64,000 nucleotides of DNA from Linanthus parryae (Eukaryota > Streptophyta > Magnoliopsida > Ericales > Polemoniaceae): assembly GCA_023055425.1 (NCBI GenBank), contig JALGPY010000007.1:19788001-19852000 (forward strand), given 5' to 3'. The notes below the pieces were generated by a model. The model was not told where the DNA came from, ran no database searches, and saw only the letters and a list, made by a program, of their open reading frames with translations. Below are positions 34,801 through 48,821 of the stretch, one piece after another (within the stretch, counting starts at the first letter, position 1; each line of letters starts with the position of its first letter). A program made the translations under genes and the position numbers.

Positions 34801-37800
34801 AGAAATAAAGACTGGGGAGCAGGAGATTACGGGCGTTTCTTTGATTGATTATTTCACTGTAGAGGAAGCAAATAAACATTTATGCAATCTGAGGCAGGGG
34901 ACTGGACAGGTACGAACATACCCTTGTAGTTCTGCTTTTCAACTTATTGCTTTTTCCAGTATTTTAAATTTTGTCATCACGGTGTTATAGTGATGCTTAC
35001 TGATTGCCGCCATTTTTTCCTAGCACGAGACATGGTGTTTAAAGAGATCTTAATTTGATGGAAATAAGGATAGGAGCCTGATCAAATAGGGATATTGGGT
35101 AACTGAATGTAGATAGGGGAACCTTCCCCAACTGGATCAACTAGAAAAGAACGAATGTAGGCGATCATAGATATGGTATAAGTAGAAAGAGAGATAATAT
35201 ATAAAGATAAGAGAAATAAGACATGTAAGATGAATTGCCTTCTAAGCAATTTCTCAAAGTTGAAGTATCTTATGTTCCTTATTGGAAACACTCCTAGCAG
35301 GGCATAAATCTTTTCTCTGGAAAGTTCGTAAACCTTACACAGTAGTTCAGAATAGACCCGTGGATTTCACTTACGACTAATCAGTTATTTTCTTATATGT
35401 GCCTCTTCTACTCCAAAATGATGCATCATGTTTATTGTGTCTAAACTGATTTAACTTGACGCAGAGAGTGGTGCAGGATGTCGAGTCAATGCAATATTCT
35501 GTTGGAGACAACTCATGTCAGCTGTGTGCCAAGAACAAGCTTCCTTTTGCCCTGTTATCTGTGTATTGCTCATTTTGTGGCATTCGTGTGAAGAAGAATC
35601 AGTCTTATTATGGTGTGCTAGAGGAGATGAGGTCGCAGTATTGTTTTTGTACAACATGCTTTAAGAGCTTTCGTGGCGATGATATTCCATGCTATGGCAT
35701 TTCCATTTCGAAGGCAAAGTTTTGTAAGAAGAAGCATATCCACCAAGATGAAGAGGCGGTAAGTCGCACAATTACCCCTTGTGAGATATCAGTAACAGCC
35801 CAGCATTAAAGATTCAGTCTTTTAGGTAAGAATAAGTTAACACTGTATTTTTTGTGTTCGTGCAGTGGGTTCAATGTGATAAATGTGAAGGCTGGCAACA
35901 CCAGATATGTGCACTCTACAATGATAAAAGAGATCAGGGAGGACAAGCCCGGTATATATGCCTGAATTGCTACTTAGATGGATTAGCGGCTGGAAAGCTT
36001 ATGCCCTTGCCAAAGAAGGATGCTTTTGGTGCAAAAGATTTACCTACTTCAAAGCTCAGTAATCACATTGAACAAAGACTGAGAATGTCTCTCAAGAAAG
36101 AGAGAGAAGAGAGGGCCAAGGCTCTGAACACCTACATTGATGAGGTCTGATGTCCATGCTCTTTTTATCTTTTCCTCCTCCAAAAAAAATCCTTATGTGT
36201 AACGTGTATGCTTGCGGCTAGCCAGTCTTGTCTTACTTCATCTACCCCTCGCCCCACTATAAGTATATTCTTTTCCTATTTGGACTATCCCAAAAGTGCC
36301 TTATATGAAAATTCACCTACTTTCACTTCACTTCCTCCGTTCCCTTCCTAAGAAGTACCAGTTTTACTTATCCATAATCCAGCTCAATTTCATTGAAGTA
36401 GGATGCTTGCATGTAGTCATGTGTACTAAAGTTATGGTAGTTGCATAATTCAGCTGAACGTCGTCGAATTAGAATGGGAGAGAATTAGGTCAGACTAGGG
36501 AGAGAGAGAGGCAGGGAGCAGAACTATGGCTCTAACTTCTTGTCATCACGAATAAAAGGACTTCCTCTTGCAGGGCAGAATTTTAGCCTCATGGTAGCTG
36601 TGAAATCTTGTTATGTACACTGATCTGATAGGTTACTGTTAATCGGCTGGCTGTAGCACTTAAGACATAGTATGGATAAGTTTCGCTTGACCTCCCTGTG
36701 TTTTGGTGTGTGTGTCCAACCACCCCATTGTGGGTTAAGTAAGAATTTAAGCCATTTTATCCCAATAGTTAACTTTCTTTACTGAAACTAACAGTATATC
36801 CCAGTATGGATTACGAGATTATGGGAAACCTTTTTGCCTTTTTAACTAAATAGATAAAATATGTAGAGGTACGTTGTAATCATTTATGAAGTCTTGTACT
36901 TTTCTTAGGAAGAAGTACTGCAAGAGGAGCCTAAATATTAAATAGTTGCGAGGGGATTAGTCAAAGCTACAAAAGACAAATCAAACTCAGAACAGACTTT
37001 TCAGTTTGTTTAATATCATAAGCATCCTCTAGAAATTATTCCAATCCCAATTTGTTTCTCGAAATCTTCTTGCATCAGACTCCCCCAAGTTGGGAAAGAA
37101 TCTAAAAATGGGTTATGAATTATGATGACTCCCAACTTCAATCTTTTTTTGCTCTTCACCAGGATCTGCTACTTGGCCACAAATATTAATATCTATCTTG
37201 AAGTCATTCAGTCACAAAGATGTGCATGTCATTCAAGTGTTGAACAAACAAACTGATAGCTTTATTTATCCTCAGGTATCCACAATGGATAGTCAAATCA
37301 CTCAGCTAGTTCTTCAATTCCATATCGCGTTTGTGTTTTCTTTAGGAGAATGTATGTACTGTGTCCACACCATCAAACACGTCATCCAGTCAGTTTTCAT
37401 CAATTTGAATATTTTCCATCAGCTTTCCAGTATCCAGAGGTGACTCGGTGTATATATAGAACAATCAATGGCTCCCAAATTTTCAAAATATCCCAAGTTT
37501 TATCGGCATCAAAGCAACCCCGCAGTAAAATTTGTATATACCACAAAAGTAACTACTACTATGTGAGTTACCCAACAGGAGAAACTACCATCTATCCCTT
37601 AGTTTTTCAATTATTCTATATCTGTTTTTTTAGACCTGAGGGCAAGAACGAATGTGCAATGTGATCCATTGAATATAAAAGGCGATGTGTATTTGCTATA
37701 GATATTGCGAAATATTGAATGAAGTGTGAGTTTTGCATGTGCTCTTTGACATGTGTTTTCGCAGTTCTTTGCTTTCATCTTTAAGATTTATGGCAGTCAA

Positions 37801-40800
37801 ATAGTGAACTACAATGTAGGAGTTGCTACACCCTTTCTATAGCCTTTTTGAAGGTTTTAGGCTTTTAGCAGGAACTTAACTTGCAAAATGTTATTGGATT
37901 GGTGCAGACACTGAACATATGGTAACCCCAGTTGAGATACCTTATAAAATTTTGTACTATGACTTGATGTGACTTGTGGAACCAAACATCACCTTAGAAT
38001 TTACGAATAATACAGTACCATGGCTTCTGTGACACGCAAAATATTCATTTTAAAGAGCCAGTGATGTCTATTTGATACTGACAACTAATACGATATTTGA
38101 TTATGATAAGGAAACACATTTTGTGATGATTCAATTTTCTTGCATGTCAGTATCAGATCTTCATTTGCATCTTTTAGTGTTTATTCTTTCAGCCAATATA
38201 GTTGCGCTCCCGTGTCCTGGTATTATTGTTTCACAGTAAACGTTTGGCTGATTCAGGTACCTGAAGCATCAGATCTTGTTGTTAGAGTTGTCTCATCAGT
38301 CAATAAATCATTCGAAGTCATGAAGCAATTTTCGAACATCTTTCATGATGAAAACTACCCGTCAGAATTCCCATATAAATCAAAGGTAAGAGATCTTCCT
38401 TTCAACATACATATGTTCTCTTACTCGTTGACTGTCTTAAGGAAACTTCAGTTGGGACCATTCATGCAGGAATCAGAGTTATTAGTTCATTTGTCGACTA
38501 CCATTGTAGCTCCTCAAATAGGAATACCTTCCAATTGGTTTTGGATTGATTGTAGTTATCTTCATTGGGCCTTATCTTGCAATTTGCTGTTCTTTTTTCT
38601 TCAAATCTTAGCATTTCTGACATAATCTTTTTTCGATCAGGCCATTCTTCTGTTTCAGAAAATTGAAGGCGTGGATATATTCCTATTTGGATTTTACGTA
38701 CAAGAGTATGGTTCAAAATGCGCTCACCCAAATCGTCGATGTGTTTATATATCATATCTTGATTCTGTCAAGTACTTTCGGCCCGAAGTAAAAACTGTGT
38801 CAGGTGAAGGTCTTCGCACCTTTGTCTATCATGAGATACTGGTATGTACTTTCTTTTACTTTTAAGTTGTAACTATTTATTCTTACTATCATATGAGCTT
38901 ATAAAGCTTCTTCTGAAAACTGAACTAGTAGTTTTTATCTTTTCTTTTGTTAAACCATCAGATCGGATACCTTGATTATTGCAAGAAACGAGGCTTTGCA
39001 ACCTGCTACATATGGACATGCCCACCTGTGAAAGGAGAAGATTTTATTTTATACTGCCATCCAGAGACTCAGAAAACACCCAAGACCGATAAGCTAAGGC
39101 AATGGTATGTCTTCTCAACCCCTATTCACACGTACATACGTGCTCTTATTTTCTGTAGGCATTCAACTTTGGTACCACTTTTATAGTCAATCATCCCATC
39201 TGTTGTGTATTTATGCATGGTCGCATATATCAGTGCATGTAATCATGGTTAGCTCATACTGGCCATCTAGTTTAAAGCTGCTCTTCTTATAAGATCGGGT
39301 CCTAGACTCAACTAGTTCAGTTGATTTGCTTGCTTGCTTAAAGCTTTGTTCTTTGCACTTTTTCTACTCCATCAATTTTATTATCTGCTGCTTTATTCTT
39401 AGAGCACATGTTTGGAGTCTTGACTTGAAAATCGGATCTGCAGGTACATTTCAATGCTAAGAAAAGCAGCTGAACAGAGTATAGTGGTGGATTGTAGTAA
39501 CTTATACGATCAGTTCTTTGTCCATACTGGAGAGCCTGACATCAAGGTGACTGCAGCTCGTCTACCGCAGTTTGATGGTGCATATTGGTCTGGTACGGGT
39601 GTCGAGATCATTAAAAAAATGGAGCAAGGATGTGAAGTCGGGTCACAGAGCAAGTCAAAAAGGGTTCCTACTAAAAGATCTTTAAAAGCTATGGGCCATA
39701 CAAATCTTTCTGCTGATGCAACCAAGGATGTTATACTGATGCAAAAAGTAAGTTTAGTCGTCTCTCCTTCCTTGCCGTAGATTATTTCAGCCTACATATC
39801 TGGTCACACTGTTTGTTCTCAAAAATTGCGTTATTCCTTGCATGTAATGGCCCATGACCCCTACCTGTTCTGATTGCTGCATTTTGTGAGTTGGTTTTGA
39901 TGATCTATTTTCGTAATTGGGTTTGGTTTATTGTATTCAATCGAGAGAATCAAATCCAAAAAATAGGGTGGATAAAAAAAAATTGATTATTCGGACGCAC
40001 TGCACCAACTAGATTATTTAAGAATTAACATTGATAGCCTCAACTCGTGTCCTAGCTCGTCTGAGAGATAGATTTGCCTCTGTTATTTGTCTTTTGCCTT
40101 CCGCTTATGCATAAGATATAAGTATATTCCAAAAATATATCTACTTTCATCAAACATGTAAGAAAATTTGCCAATTTGTCTGAAACTGAATCTAAATATT
40201 GGTGGTTTTTTGATTTAGTGGTGCAAGAATAGACGCATCTTTCTGTTTTCACCTTGAAGAAAATTTGAAACTAGAAGGTCTATATGAAATTAATATTCAG
40301 AATCATTATCATAAATACAATGCTAAATGATAAGTTTATAGTAGGGAAAAGATCACTTGTTACAAAAATTAATCTCTGCCCCTAACTGTGGATGAATTAA
40401 AGATATCATAATTTGTCACTATAAAGTGATAGAGGGATTAATTCGTTAAGTAGTTAATTCTCCTCTTTGCTAACTGGTATCAAATCGTTATTTCTCTCAA
40501 ATTGTAAAAGGCTATCAAATTAAAAGAAGTTCATAAAATCTGATTGTGAATAAGACAACTAAACGTGTCTCTTTTCGTAGTAATAAGAATTTTGAATTGC
40601 TAACCGGTGAAAATGTATGTTATTTTTACTCATAGTAATGAAAATGTTATATTTTGAGGAGTGCTTATAATGCACAAGTGTAGTATCTGACTTAATATGC
40701 AATGTGAAATACAGTAATACTTTTTTTTTGATGAAAAAATACAGTAATACTTAATACTATTATAGTAGAGTAAACCTTTACAGACGTAACTGGAACAAGG

Positions 40801-43068
40801 AACGGTATTGATTTGCTTTGATATGATGCCAAGTTTGGTGCGATGGCAAACTCAGAGCCGAATATAGGACTATCATTCCTCGTCATTGAGATTAAGTGCT
40901 ATACTTTGACATTGGCAACAAGGTCGCAGCCACCTTTGGGTTTCCTGAGATGCTATTGAATTTTTTTTGTGTACTCTTTTATAGTCTCCTTCAAATCACT
41001 GTTGTCCTTCAATGTTGAAGAAACTCATTCAAACCTTTGTTTCCCTTCAATGTTAGAGAAGTTTTGTTTTCTTCATTATGAGTAATGTATTTATGCTGTG
41101 ATTAGTCAGTCTGTCAAGTCCTAATTGTTTCCTGGCTCTCTTTCCCCTAATAGTTAGGGCAAAACATCTTACCTGTGAAGGAAAACTTTATGGTGGTCCA
41201 CTTGCATTATTCTTGCTCACGGTGCCAAGAAGTGATACAATCAGAAAGCCGGTGGCATTGCAATAAGTGCAAAAACTTTCAGCTATGCGGCAGGTGAAAT
41301 TTGCTCTCTGAAATTTTGATACCACTCTTCTTTTCCTCGTTTTTCCAATTTACTTATTTATACCCGCTTGATCTCCATATCTTCTTGTTCTTACAGATGC
41401 TATGATGTAGAGAAAGACCGTCGAGATGGGAGCTCACACATATCCAGTCGGGGGGAGAAGCATTTTCTTTCTGAGGTGCCATTATGCGGACATGATGGGG
41501 GGTATTTGGATGGAAGGTTTTTTTGTTTTTAGGTTTTGGGGATTGTGTGGTTGAGATAAGGAGAGTGAGTATACATTATATTTTCTCTCCTCACCTCAAC
41601 TACTCGTTGCCAAAAATCCAAAAAACTATCAATCCAAACTACCCCGAAATTTTGCTCTTCAAGCTCTAGTTTATAATAAAATGTCACTTTTTTTTTACTC
41701 ACTCTACCACTTATCTTCTTCAGGTTCAAGGGGATGGTGTGCCTGTTGATACAGAGGATAACGATCTGATTGTAGAAAAAGGTTACTTGGAGAATAGGCA
41801 TTCCTTCTTGAGTTTCTGTGAGGAGAATCATTACCAGTTTGATACACTTCGTCGTGCAAAGCATTCCTCGATGATGATCCTTTATCAGCTGCATGACTCG
41901 ATTTTGCCTTCTTATAAAGCCACCTGCTGCATCTGCCACCAGAATATTTCGTTGAACAATGGATGGAGCTGTGAGACATGCCCATGGTTTGATGCTTGTG
42001 ATGAATGCTATCGAGGGAAAGGTGTGGAGGCTCACATTCACAAGCTAAGCCCACGATCATCAATTTTTGGCTGTGGATCAAATAGTGAGCGACAGAGACA
42101 AGCGAAGGTATGGACTATGGAGAAATCTTGGTTTTGCTTTGAAATTTAAGACTAGTAGCTTGATCGCTTTCATAGCCCTCTAGTGTGCATATACATATTC
42201 TCCCATGCTGCACGAGTCCGATTACACCTCATGTGAGGAGAGAAGGCTTCGAAATATATTTCTACTGGAAAGCACGCTAATTGGCTAAAAGTACTCCCAT
42301 CAACTACATTTGCTTATCTTTCCTATAGTTAGATATTGGACATTTTACAACTGGGGATTGCCCGTTAATGGTTGCCTCTCTGATTACATCTCGTCCTGTC
42401 AGTTTATATATACTAATAATTTAGCAAAAACAAATTAAAAGATAACTACTTGTACTTAAATACAGGAAGTTACAAGATCAATTGCTTGCTGAAAATGTCT
42501 AAATACTTCTTCCTCAGTGTTGCTCACTTCCTTTGGTTAAAAGATATCTGACGACGTCTAGAGTAACCGATTATTTGCTCTCCGTGCTTTGATGTGCCAC
42601 TTATTATCAGTAAATTCTCTTTCTAGCCGCAGTTAATTATGCTAATTGCTAAGTCATCTCAATATAAAAATTCCGGTGATGCAGAGAAAGGAATATTTGG
42701 ATCTGGTGAAGCATGCCACGAAGTGTAACACTACACTCGGCAAATGCACCTATCCAAACTGCCTCAGATATAAAAGGCTCTGTCACCACTTCTGTAAATG
42801 CAATGTTGGTGAAGGTTGTAAAAACTGTATGGCATTCCGGAGGGTACTGAGGATGCACATAATGGATTGTGAAGATTCTAATTGCCAAGTACCTCGCTGC
42901 ACGTAAGTGTCTTGCCCTCGTGTCTTCTCCTTTTCTTTGTGTTCAAATTCTCTGCAGCCAAAATAAGAAAATGCCTTTTGTATATTATGTAGGTTATCTA
43001 GAGAACGTGCAAAACTAGTCGCGTTGCATTCTGAAATGCGACGAAGGGCTGCCGTTGTAGCGTCGTGA
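31854..43068 (+). CDS. HAC: p300/CBP-type histone acetyltransferase, HAC family
   Basis: Fourteen coding exons: 31854-32166, 32300-32572, 33204-34909, 35465-35758, 35866-36144, 38257-38385, 38641-38841, 38962-39104, 39444-39747, 41154-41293, 41397-41475, 41724-42107, 42685-42902 and 42993-43068. The sum is 4539 nt, or 1512 aa, somewhat shorter than Arabidopsis HAC1. Domains in order: Gln/Ser-rich N-terminus; degenerate TAZ-like zinc region (about 337-410); three 41-residue repeats (612-734); PHD region (about 778-900, [16 protein letters not shown]); KAT11 catalytic domain (about 956-1214, [40 protein letters not shown]); two ZZ fingers (about 1230-1285 and 1340-1380); C-terminal TAZ (about 1420-1490). 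It should acetylate histones in the nucleus as a transcription coactivator. A 5'UTR exon boundary at 31828 precedes the ATG. All splice sites are GT..AG and the frame is intact. Confidence 0.95.
32885..33001. mobile_element. Small MITE in a HAC intron
   Basis: The left end GCCTGTTTGGTGCC and the right end (reversed) TCCTGTTTGGCAACC are imperfect inverted repeats, with AAAAACAG / CTGTTTTT-like inner blocks. It resembles the termini of the element at 53821-54650. Confidence 0.5.
34451..34819 (+). repeat. Coding tandem repeat, 3 x 123 bp (41 aa) in the HAC gene
   Basis: Units begin at 34451, 34574 and 34697, each opening with TCTAATGAGC. The encoded units contain SNE(H/Q)LD, DQE, IKSDL and VANSEIKT. 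Units 2 and 3 are closer to each other than to unit 1. Length is exactly a multiple of three, so the frame is kept. Confidence 0.95.
41497..41645. mobile_element. Small MITE-like element in a HAC intron
   Basis: Ends GGGGGGTATTTGGATGG and (reversed) CGGGGTAGTTTGGATTG are imperfect inverted repeats, and the interior GAGATAAGGAGAG...CTCTCCTCACCTC is itself palindromic. It fills most of the 248-bp intron 41476-41723 and ends close to the branch-point region. Confidence 0.55.
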
Positions 43069-44180
43069 AGGGGGGTTGCCAGGGCAACATTGTTGTAGCT
43101 GGATCATGGAAAGCAACCCCAGTTGTACAGTTATTAGCTTGGCAGCATCCTCAAGATATGTGTTTTGTTTCGAGTCGAGTAAACGCATAAAGCTAAAGGC
43201 GATATGTGTGGATAACATATTAACAACATCATATAGGTCATGTATAGAGAAAGATTTAGTTTTCCTTTTGCGCTAAGACAGGGAAATAATAATTATTCCC
43301 CGTCTATCGGTGGCGAAGTAGAGAACTCGTCTATTTTTGTTGTCCCTCCTCCATTCAGACGAGTTCGAACTTGTTATACCTGAGCTTGTTATCTACGAAC
43401 AATAATCGCTTCAATGAATAAGCTTTTCAGTACTTGGTTCTCTTGTAGTATTTGTTGAGTTTTGTGGACTCAACTTGTTATCACATCATATGAGAAATTT
43501 CTGCTTGCTTGAGCTCTTCCAGTTCGTCTTCTCTTTTAGGCTATAACAATTACTTGAATGATACTAGTACTACCTCTGCTTATCCAGAATCTTCTGAGTG
43601 CACTCTATTCATCAGTTCACACGAAAATGGGTTAATCTTTTCATAATATGTTGTAGACTTTCTTAACACTACAATATTATGAAAACAATAGCAAATATTT
43701 GTGTCATATTATTAGCTAAATTAGTCGGTCAAAGTGAAAGTCAACTGAAAATTTTCTGGCGAAGCAGACCATGTACATAAGAAAGTTCTCAACTTTCAAC
43801 AGGTTAGCAAGAATACACTATTCCAATATTATTATTGCAGAAGAAATTCCAAGATTCTTGGATTTTTTTTTTTTTAGTTCATTGTCCTTTTTCCTAGTAA
43901 AACTCGGTGCTTCCAAGCCGAGCTTTAGTGTACTCGTGCAGGTGGCGTGCGTGTGATGTTTGAGTCGTGTGACTTGTGGAGGCGTTAACAGTTTGATGAA
44001 GAGATCTTGGGGTTGAAGGGTGAAAACCCAGTATTTCACCGGATAACTGGAAACCATGAAGTCTCTTGCAGTTGTGCAAATGATCCAATCCTCGCCGCTG
44101 TTGGAGGCTGTTCCTAATTTAACTCAGTCATTTACAGTGGCAGAGCTTGGCAACGCCGTGATCCAAACATGACAACCATA
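43069..44180. other. HAC 3'UTR and intergenic
   Basis: The first few hundred bases are probably 3'UTR. A T run at 43862 and AT-rich DNA follow. No coding signals were seen. Confidence 0.5.
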
Positions 44181-44305
44181 TCAAAACGTATCGCGTGATT
44201 AGAGGGAGATCTGATCTTGGTGGAACAAGACCACATCGGATCCATTTCAAAAAGTATCGCGTGAATAGAGAGAGATCTGATCTTGGTGGAACAAGAACAC
44301 ATTAG
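44181..44305. repeat. Tandem duplication, period 66
   Basis: Copies at 44181-44246 and 44247-44305 share GTATCGCGTGA, then GATCTGATCTTGGTGGAACA. A few substitutions distinguish them. Confidence 0.8.
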
Positions 44306-44726
44306 ATGAGGGTGGTCACTCCAGTAGTAAGACTCTTAGAAGTTTGTGTATTACGAGGTTACCATACAAGTAAAGTTGACCCTGTTGTCATATTGTGCTC
44401 TAATGTAATATTTTTGGTTCGTCCACTTGTTCATTTTGAGTTTCTTCGGTTCTTATTTGAAGCCTATTGGCTTCAATGTGGGTATACGAGCCGCTTCACC
44501 GTCTCTGATCTACCAAATTGCTGCTATTAAATTGTTTTCTCTTGCATTTGCTTGTGTTTAGATTTTACGAGAAGAAGTGTTGAATAAGGAGAGGATTCGC
44601 TAAACTCAAGAGAAGATTGTGCGAATAAACAGTTGTAGTGCCATGCTGGCGGATGAGAGATTGTGCAAACAAATGACTGACTCTTAGTGCAACAGAGTCA
44701 AAACAGCTTACTTGTAATGCCAATGA

Positions 44727-44844
44727 TTAAGGCGTCAAATCCGCTTAAACCAATTCACACAATCATGTACTCGAAGCACAAAAAATTAAGGCGTCAAATC
44801 CGCTTAAACCAATTCACACAATCATGTACTCGAAGCACAAAATA
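44727..44844. repeat. Tandem duplication, period 59, near-identical
   Basis: Copies 44727-44785 and 44786-44844 are essentially identical, beginning ATTAAGGCGTCAAATCCGC and ending CTCGAAGCACAAAA. It is recent. The interval 44845-45435 that follows contains the CRWN 3'UTR at its right end and no other gene. Confidence 0.9.
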
Positions 44845-45435
44845 CTGATGATTTACTATGTAAAACATGCATAGAAATTCAAATAAGCGAAATTAGATTT
44901 GCTCGAATTAACTACTTCACTCTTTACATTCAAGTGTTTTCATCGATAAATATCTTATTTCAAGTAACGATACTGATACGTTGTACCAATGTGTATCAGA
45001 AAATGGTCCTTAATGAAGGGGGCCAAGTAAAAAACAAACGGCACAATCGATTTTCTCAATCTGAATCAGAATCCTCCAAGCAAACATGATAATAATATCC
45101 CTGCCATTTTACAGGCTCTCGAACACGAAAAAAGTAAAATACAACCATTTGATACAGAAGTTAGATAGGTGGAGCCACCCTAAAAATCTGAAAACAAATG
45201 AGTACAAGAGGACTGATCCGCCGTGAATTTGACTAAATCCATCCAGTGGTTAATAACACTACTACGTACCTACACAGCAAATCAAATCGATACACACTAC
45301 ACAACCATCATCATCATCAACCTCTCGCTCTAATACCAGTTTTGCAAAGAATACAAATCCAAGAAACAGCTATTTATAGCCCTCCTGCCCTAAAAAGGTC
45401 CTTCTCTAAATCATCATCATCATCATCATCATATC

Positions 45436-48400
45436 TCACGAGGTGAGAAAGCTCCAGAGCTTCTTTCCTATCGACGCTTCACCAGGATGCTCAGTTTCTT
45501 CCTCTTCCTCCTCGTCGCTGCTGCCATCTTCATCTTCATCCTCGTCGCCTTGAGTTGCGCTCGTGCCTTTCTCAGTGCCATATGGGACCCGTTCGGGCGT
45601 TCCGTTCACCTCCTCGCTCATGACTGTATTATCATCTGGGCCTTCGGCTGTAGCCTCCTCAAACTGTCAGACAAAAAAAAAAGAAGCATAAGCCATATTA
45701 ACAACCGTGTGGGGTCCAGAGAAGGCTCAAGAGAGAATCACTAAAAACTGATGATCTCAAATCTATGTACCCAGCAACAAGAGACTTCCACTGTTCATCT
45801 TTGCATTGTTGGCCATTTTAGTGGCCACTGGATCAGATTCAGATCTAAGAATTGAGATTTGAGAACAAGGGATAAATGGGCATGGGGGAATAGTCCATGG
45901 AACGGGTTATATCTCCTAGTAACAGTTAGGAAAGAACCACAACTCATTGACAGTGTTCCACGACATTTGTCTCATAAATCTCAATATGAGCCCATCAATC
46001 ATATGCAGTCAACTTTTCACAAAACTTGGGACAACCAGTAGTAGGCCTCATTAATACTGTATACCAACTTGCAAGGATTATCTTGACAATGAGCCTCCAG
46101 GAACAAGGGTTTCGTACTTTGAGTAGTAAATTCTAAATTATTAGGTCGGTTCATAAAATTTCCAAATCCAAGCAGAATACAAGACATATAGGTTGGTTTA
46201 TAAGGTCCGGTTCAAGAACCTGGGCCTCCATTAGTTGGATTAAAATGTAGAATGATGTTCTTGGCCTGCTCAGGGAAAAAGAACACACAAACACACAAGA
46301 TCACAAAGACATCAAGATCTCTCACCTGCATCAAGTGTGTGCTTCCACCATTTTCACTAGCAGCTTCTGCCGAAGGTGCAGCCACAGCTTTGCTATGAGA
46401 ACCCCTTGCACTTCTTGCATCATCTCCACTTTTTTCCTTCCCTCTGCTCTGATCAGATGTAGCTCCATTAGCAGCCGCCGCGGGTCTAAACCAAAAATTT
46501 TAAAGTTAGGGATACACAAAATGTTCCACGAAGGAGTGCTTCAGTAAATAAATTGCAAGAGAATTTGATTGATTTACCTTCTATTTCGCCGGAGATTGTA
46601 TCGCACCGCAGGAGCTTCTGCATTGGGAGCAGTTGTTTGTCTCCTTTTGCGGCCACCACCTTCAGTTACACTATCAGAATTCCCTTCACTATCCTCCACA
46701 TTCTGCTCACTGGCTGTGTTCTGTGAACTCAGAGCGCGAGTTCTCTTGCGAGCATTACCATTATGCTCAAACCCATCCGCAAGAATAGACTTGGCATCTG
46801 CCACAACTTCCTTCATCGTTTGAGTTCTGTTAATTCGACCACGACCACGACCACGGCCACGGCCTCTGCCAGCTTTGCGGTGGCCACCTTTCAGATCAGA
46901 GCTCTCTGAAACTTCTGGAATTTCTGGCGCCTTACCGTCAATGTTACTCTGGTCATCACCATGTGGATCCTGATAATTCTCCTCCTCTCTGATACTAACG
47001 TCGGTTTGAATCCCCTGAACAGCATGCGAGTCCTCTGCTATTCCTAAAGATTCTGGTTCATCTTCTGTACTGAATAACCTTCTGGGTTCTTCTTCTTCTG
47101 GACTACTAGTATCATTTCTAGAGGGTGCTGCTTCTGGACTTGTGAGCTCACCCTTTTTACCCGGTGACAGACTGAATATCTTTGTAGTGCATTTCCGCAG
47201 CCACTGCATCCTTCCAGAAGTTGGAGTTCCAAGACGTATTACAGATGAGGTGGTCATCTCAGTAGTAGTACGCCTTTCTGTAGAGACCATTTTATCAGGG
47301 GTGTCATCTTTCAAATAACCATCTGTTAACTTGGGCAAACTAGGTAAAGGTTGAAGATCAGAAAGCAAAAACTCAGAAGTAACCTCCCCACATGTTTCGC
47401 AACTGTTGTGTTTCTCAACAAATGCAATGAAACGTTCCCTTTCCTCAAGGAACTGTTCCCGCTGGTCCTTCAGTTTGCTGCTCAAACTAAGAAGTGCGTC
47501 GATGTCCTTACGCATCTCAGGCCGCTGCCTTTCAAGATGCTCTTGGTTTTCAGCGACTTCTTGTTTCTCTTTCTCTATCCTGAGTCTTTCTACTCGCAAC
47601 TCTTCCATTTCTCTTCGTGCAACTTCCCTTAAATAATTGATGTTGCTTAGTTCCTTCTCTCTCTCTTCCTCAAACAATTTCCTCTTCTCGCTGAGAGAGT
47701 TCTCCAGCTCTTCCCGCCTCTTTTCAATTTCGTTTTCAAGTTCCCTTCTTTCTAGCTCAATGTCATGGATCATCTTGGATTTTTCGCTTTGAGTTCTTTC
47801 AGCTAGCAATGCCTTTTCATGCTCCATACTAGCTACAAATGTATCTTTAGCCAGTTTGAGAGCCTCCAGCTCCCTTTGAACATAATCTTGGGTAGCCCGC
47901 CTCTCATTCTCTAACTTCTCCTCTTCGGATTTCTTCAGCTTTTCTAACTTCTCATTCCTCTCCAAAACTTCTGCTAGCTCCTTCTGCGCCACACTTCTTT
48001 TTTCATCCAGTTCATCCCATTCTTTCTCAAACTTCTCCTTTTCCAGCCTCAGCTCCTCAGCTTCCTTCAAGAGCAGGTCACTTTGCTGCCGGCATTCGTC
48101 TCTTTCTTTCTTCAGTTCTGACTGAAGGCGCACATATTCTGACCTCTCTTCTTCAGTTATACTAAGTTGTTCCATTTGCTGGTTAATCTTCAATTTTTGT
48201 TCTTCGAGGTCAGCCCTAATCTTCTCAAGATCCTCCTTGAGATTATTCAAAGATTCTGTATCAAGCAGCACTTGTTTCCTTTCTGTCTCCAACTTCTTCT
48301 CATCAATTTTGATGGACTTCTCTCTCTCCTTCAGAGCTTTTAACCTAGAATCAACATCCTTCTCTTTTTCTTTCAGTTTCTCCATTTTCTTCTCATATGC

Positions 48401-48788
48401 CTGCTCCCGTTTCGTGACCTTTTCTTCCAGGTGGTTGACTTCGGCTTCCCTTTTCTCAATATCAACCATCTTATTTTTCAGGTCCTCATCAAAGGTTCTT
48501 CTCTTCTGTTCAATTTCCAACTCAAATTCTTGCTTCTTTCCAGCCAGGATAGCATTATGCTCATCAATAAGTTTTTCAATCTCAACCTGTAGGAACATAA
48601 CAACAAGAATTACAATGCGCTGCAAGAGTAATGAGACAATTTCCACATATTTTAGATGTAAATGCTCTATTGGTTGTTAAAACCATGCTCCGTCACTTGT
48701 GCGCAAGATGGGGAAAGCCTCTTCAGGGGGCCAACCAGACCGAAGGGTGAACAGCAAAAATAGAAGCTCAGAAAACCATTAATGCACA

Positions 48789-48821
<33 letters not shown>

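Noticed and set aside
44181..44844. CRISPR-like direct repeats
   Set aside because: Only two adjacent copies each with no spacers, in a plant genome; simple tandem duplications.
47351..48680. Plus-strand Ser/Phe-rich frames
   Set aside because: Antisense of the Glu/Lys-rich CRWN coiled coil; typical shadow composition.
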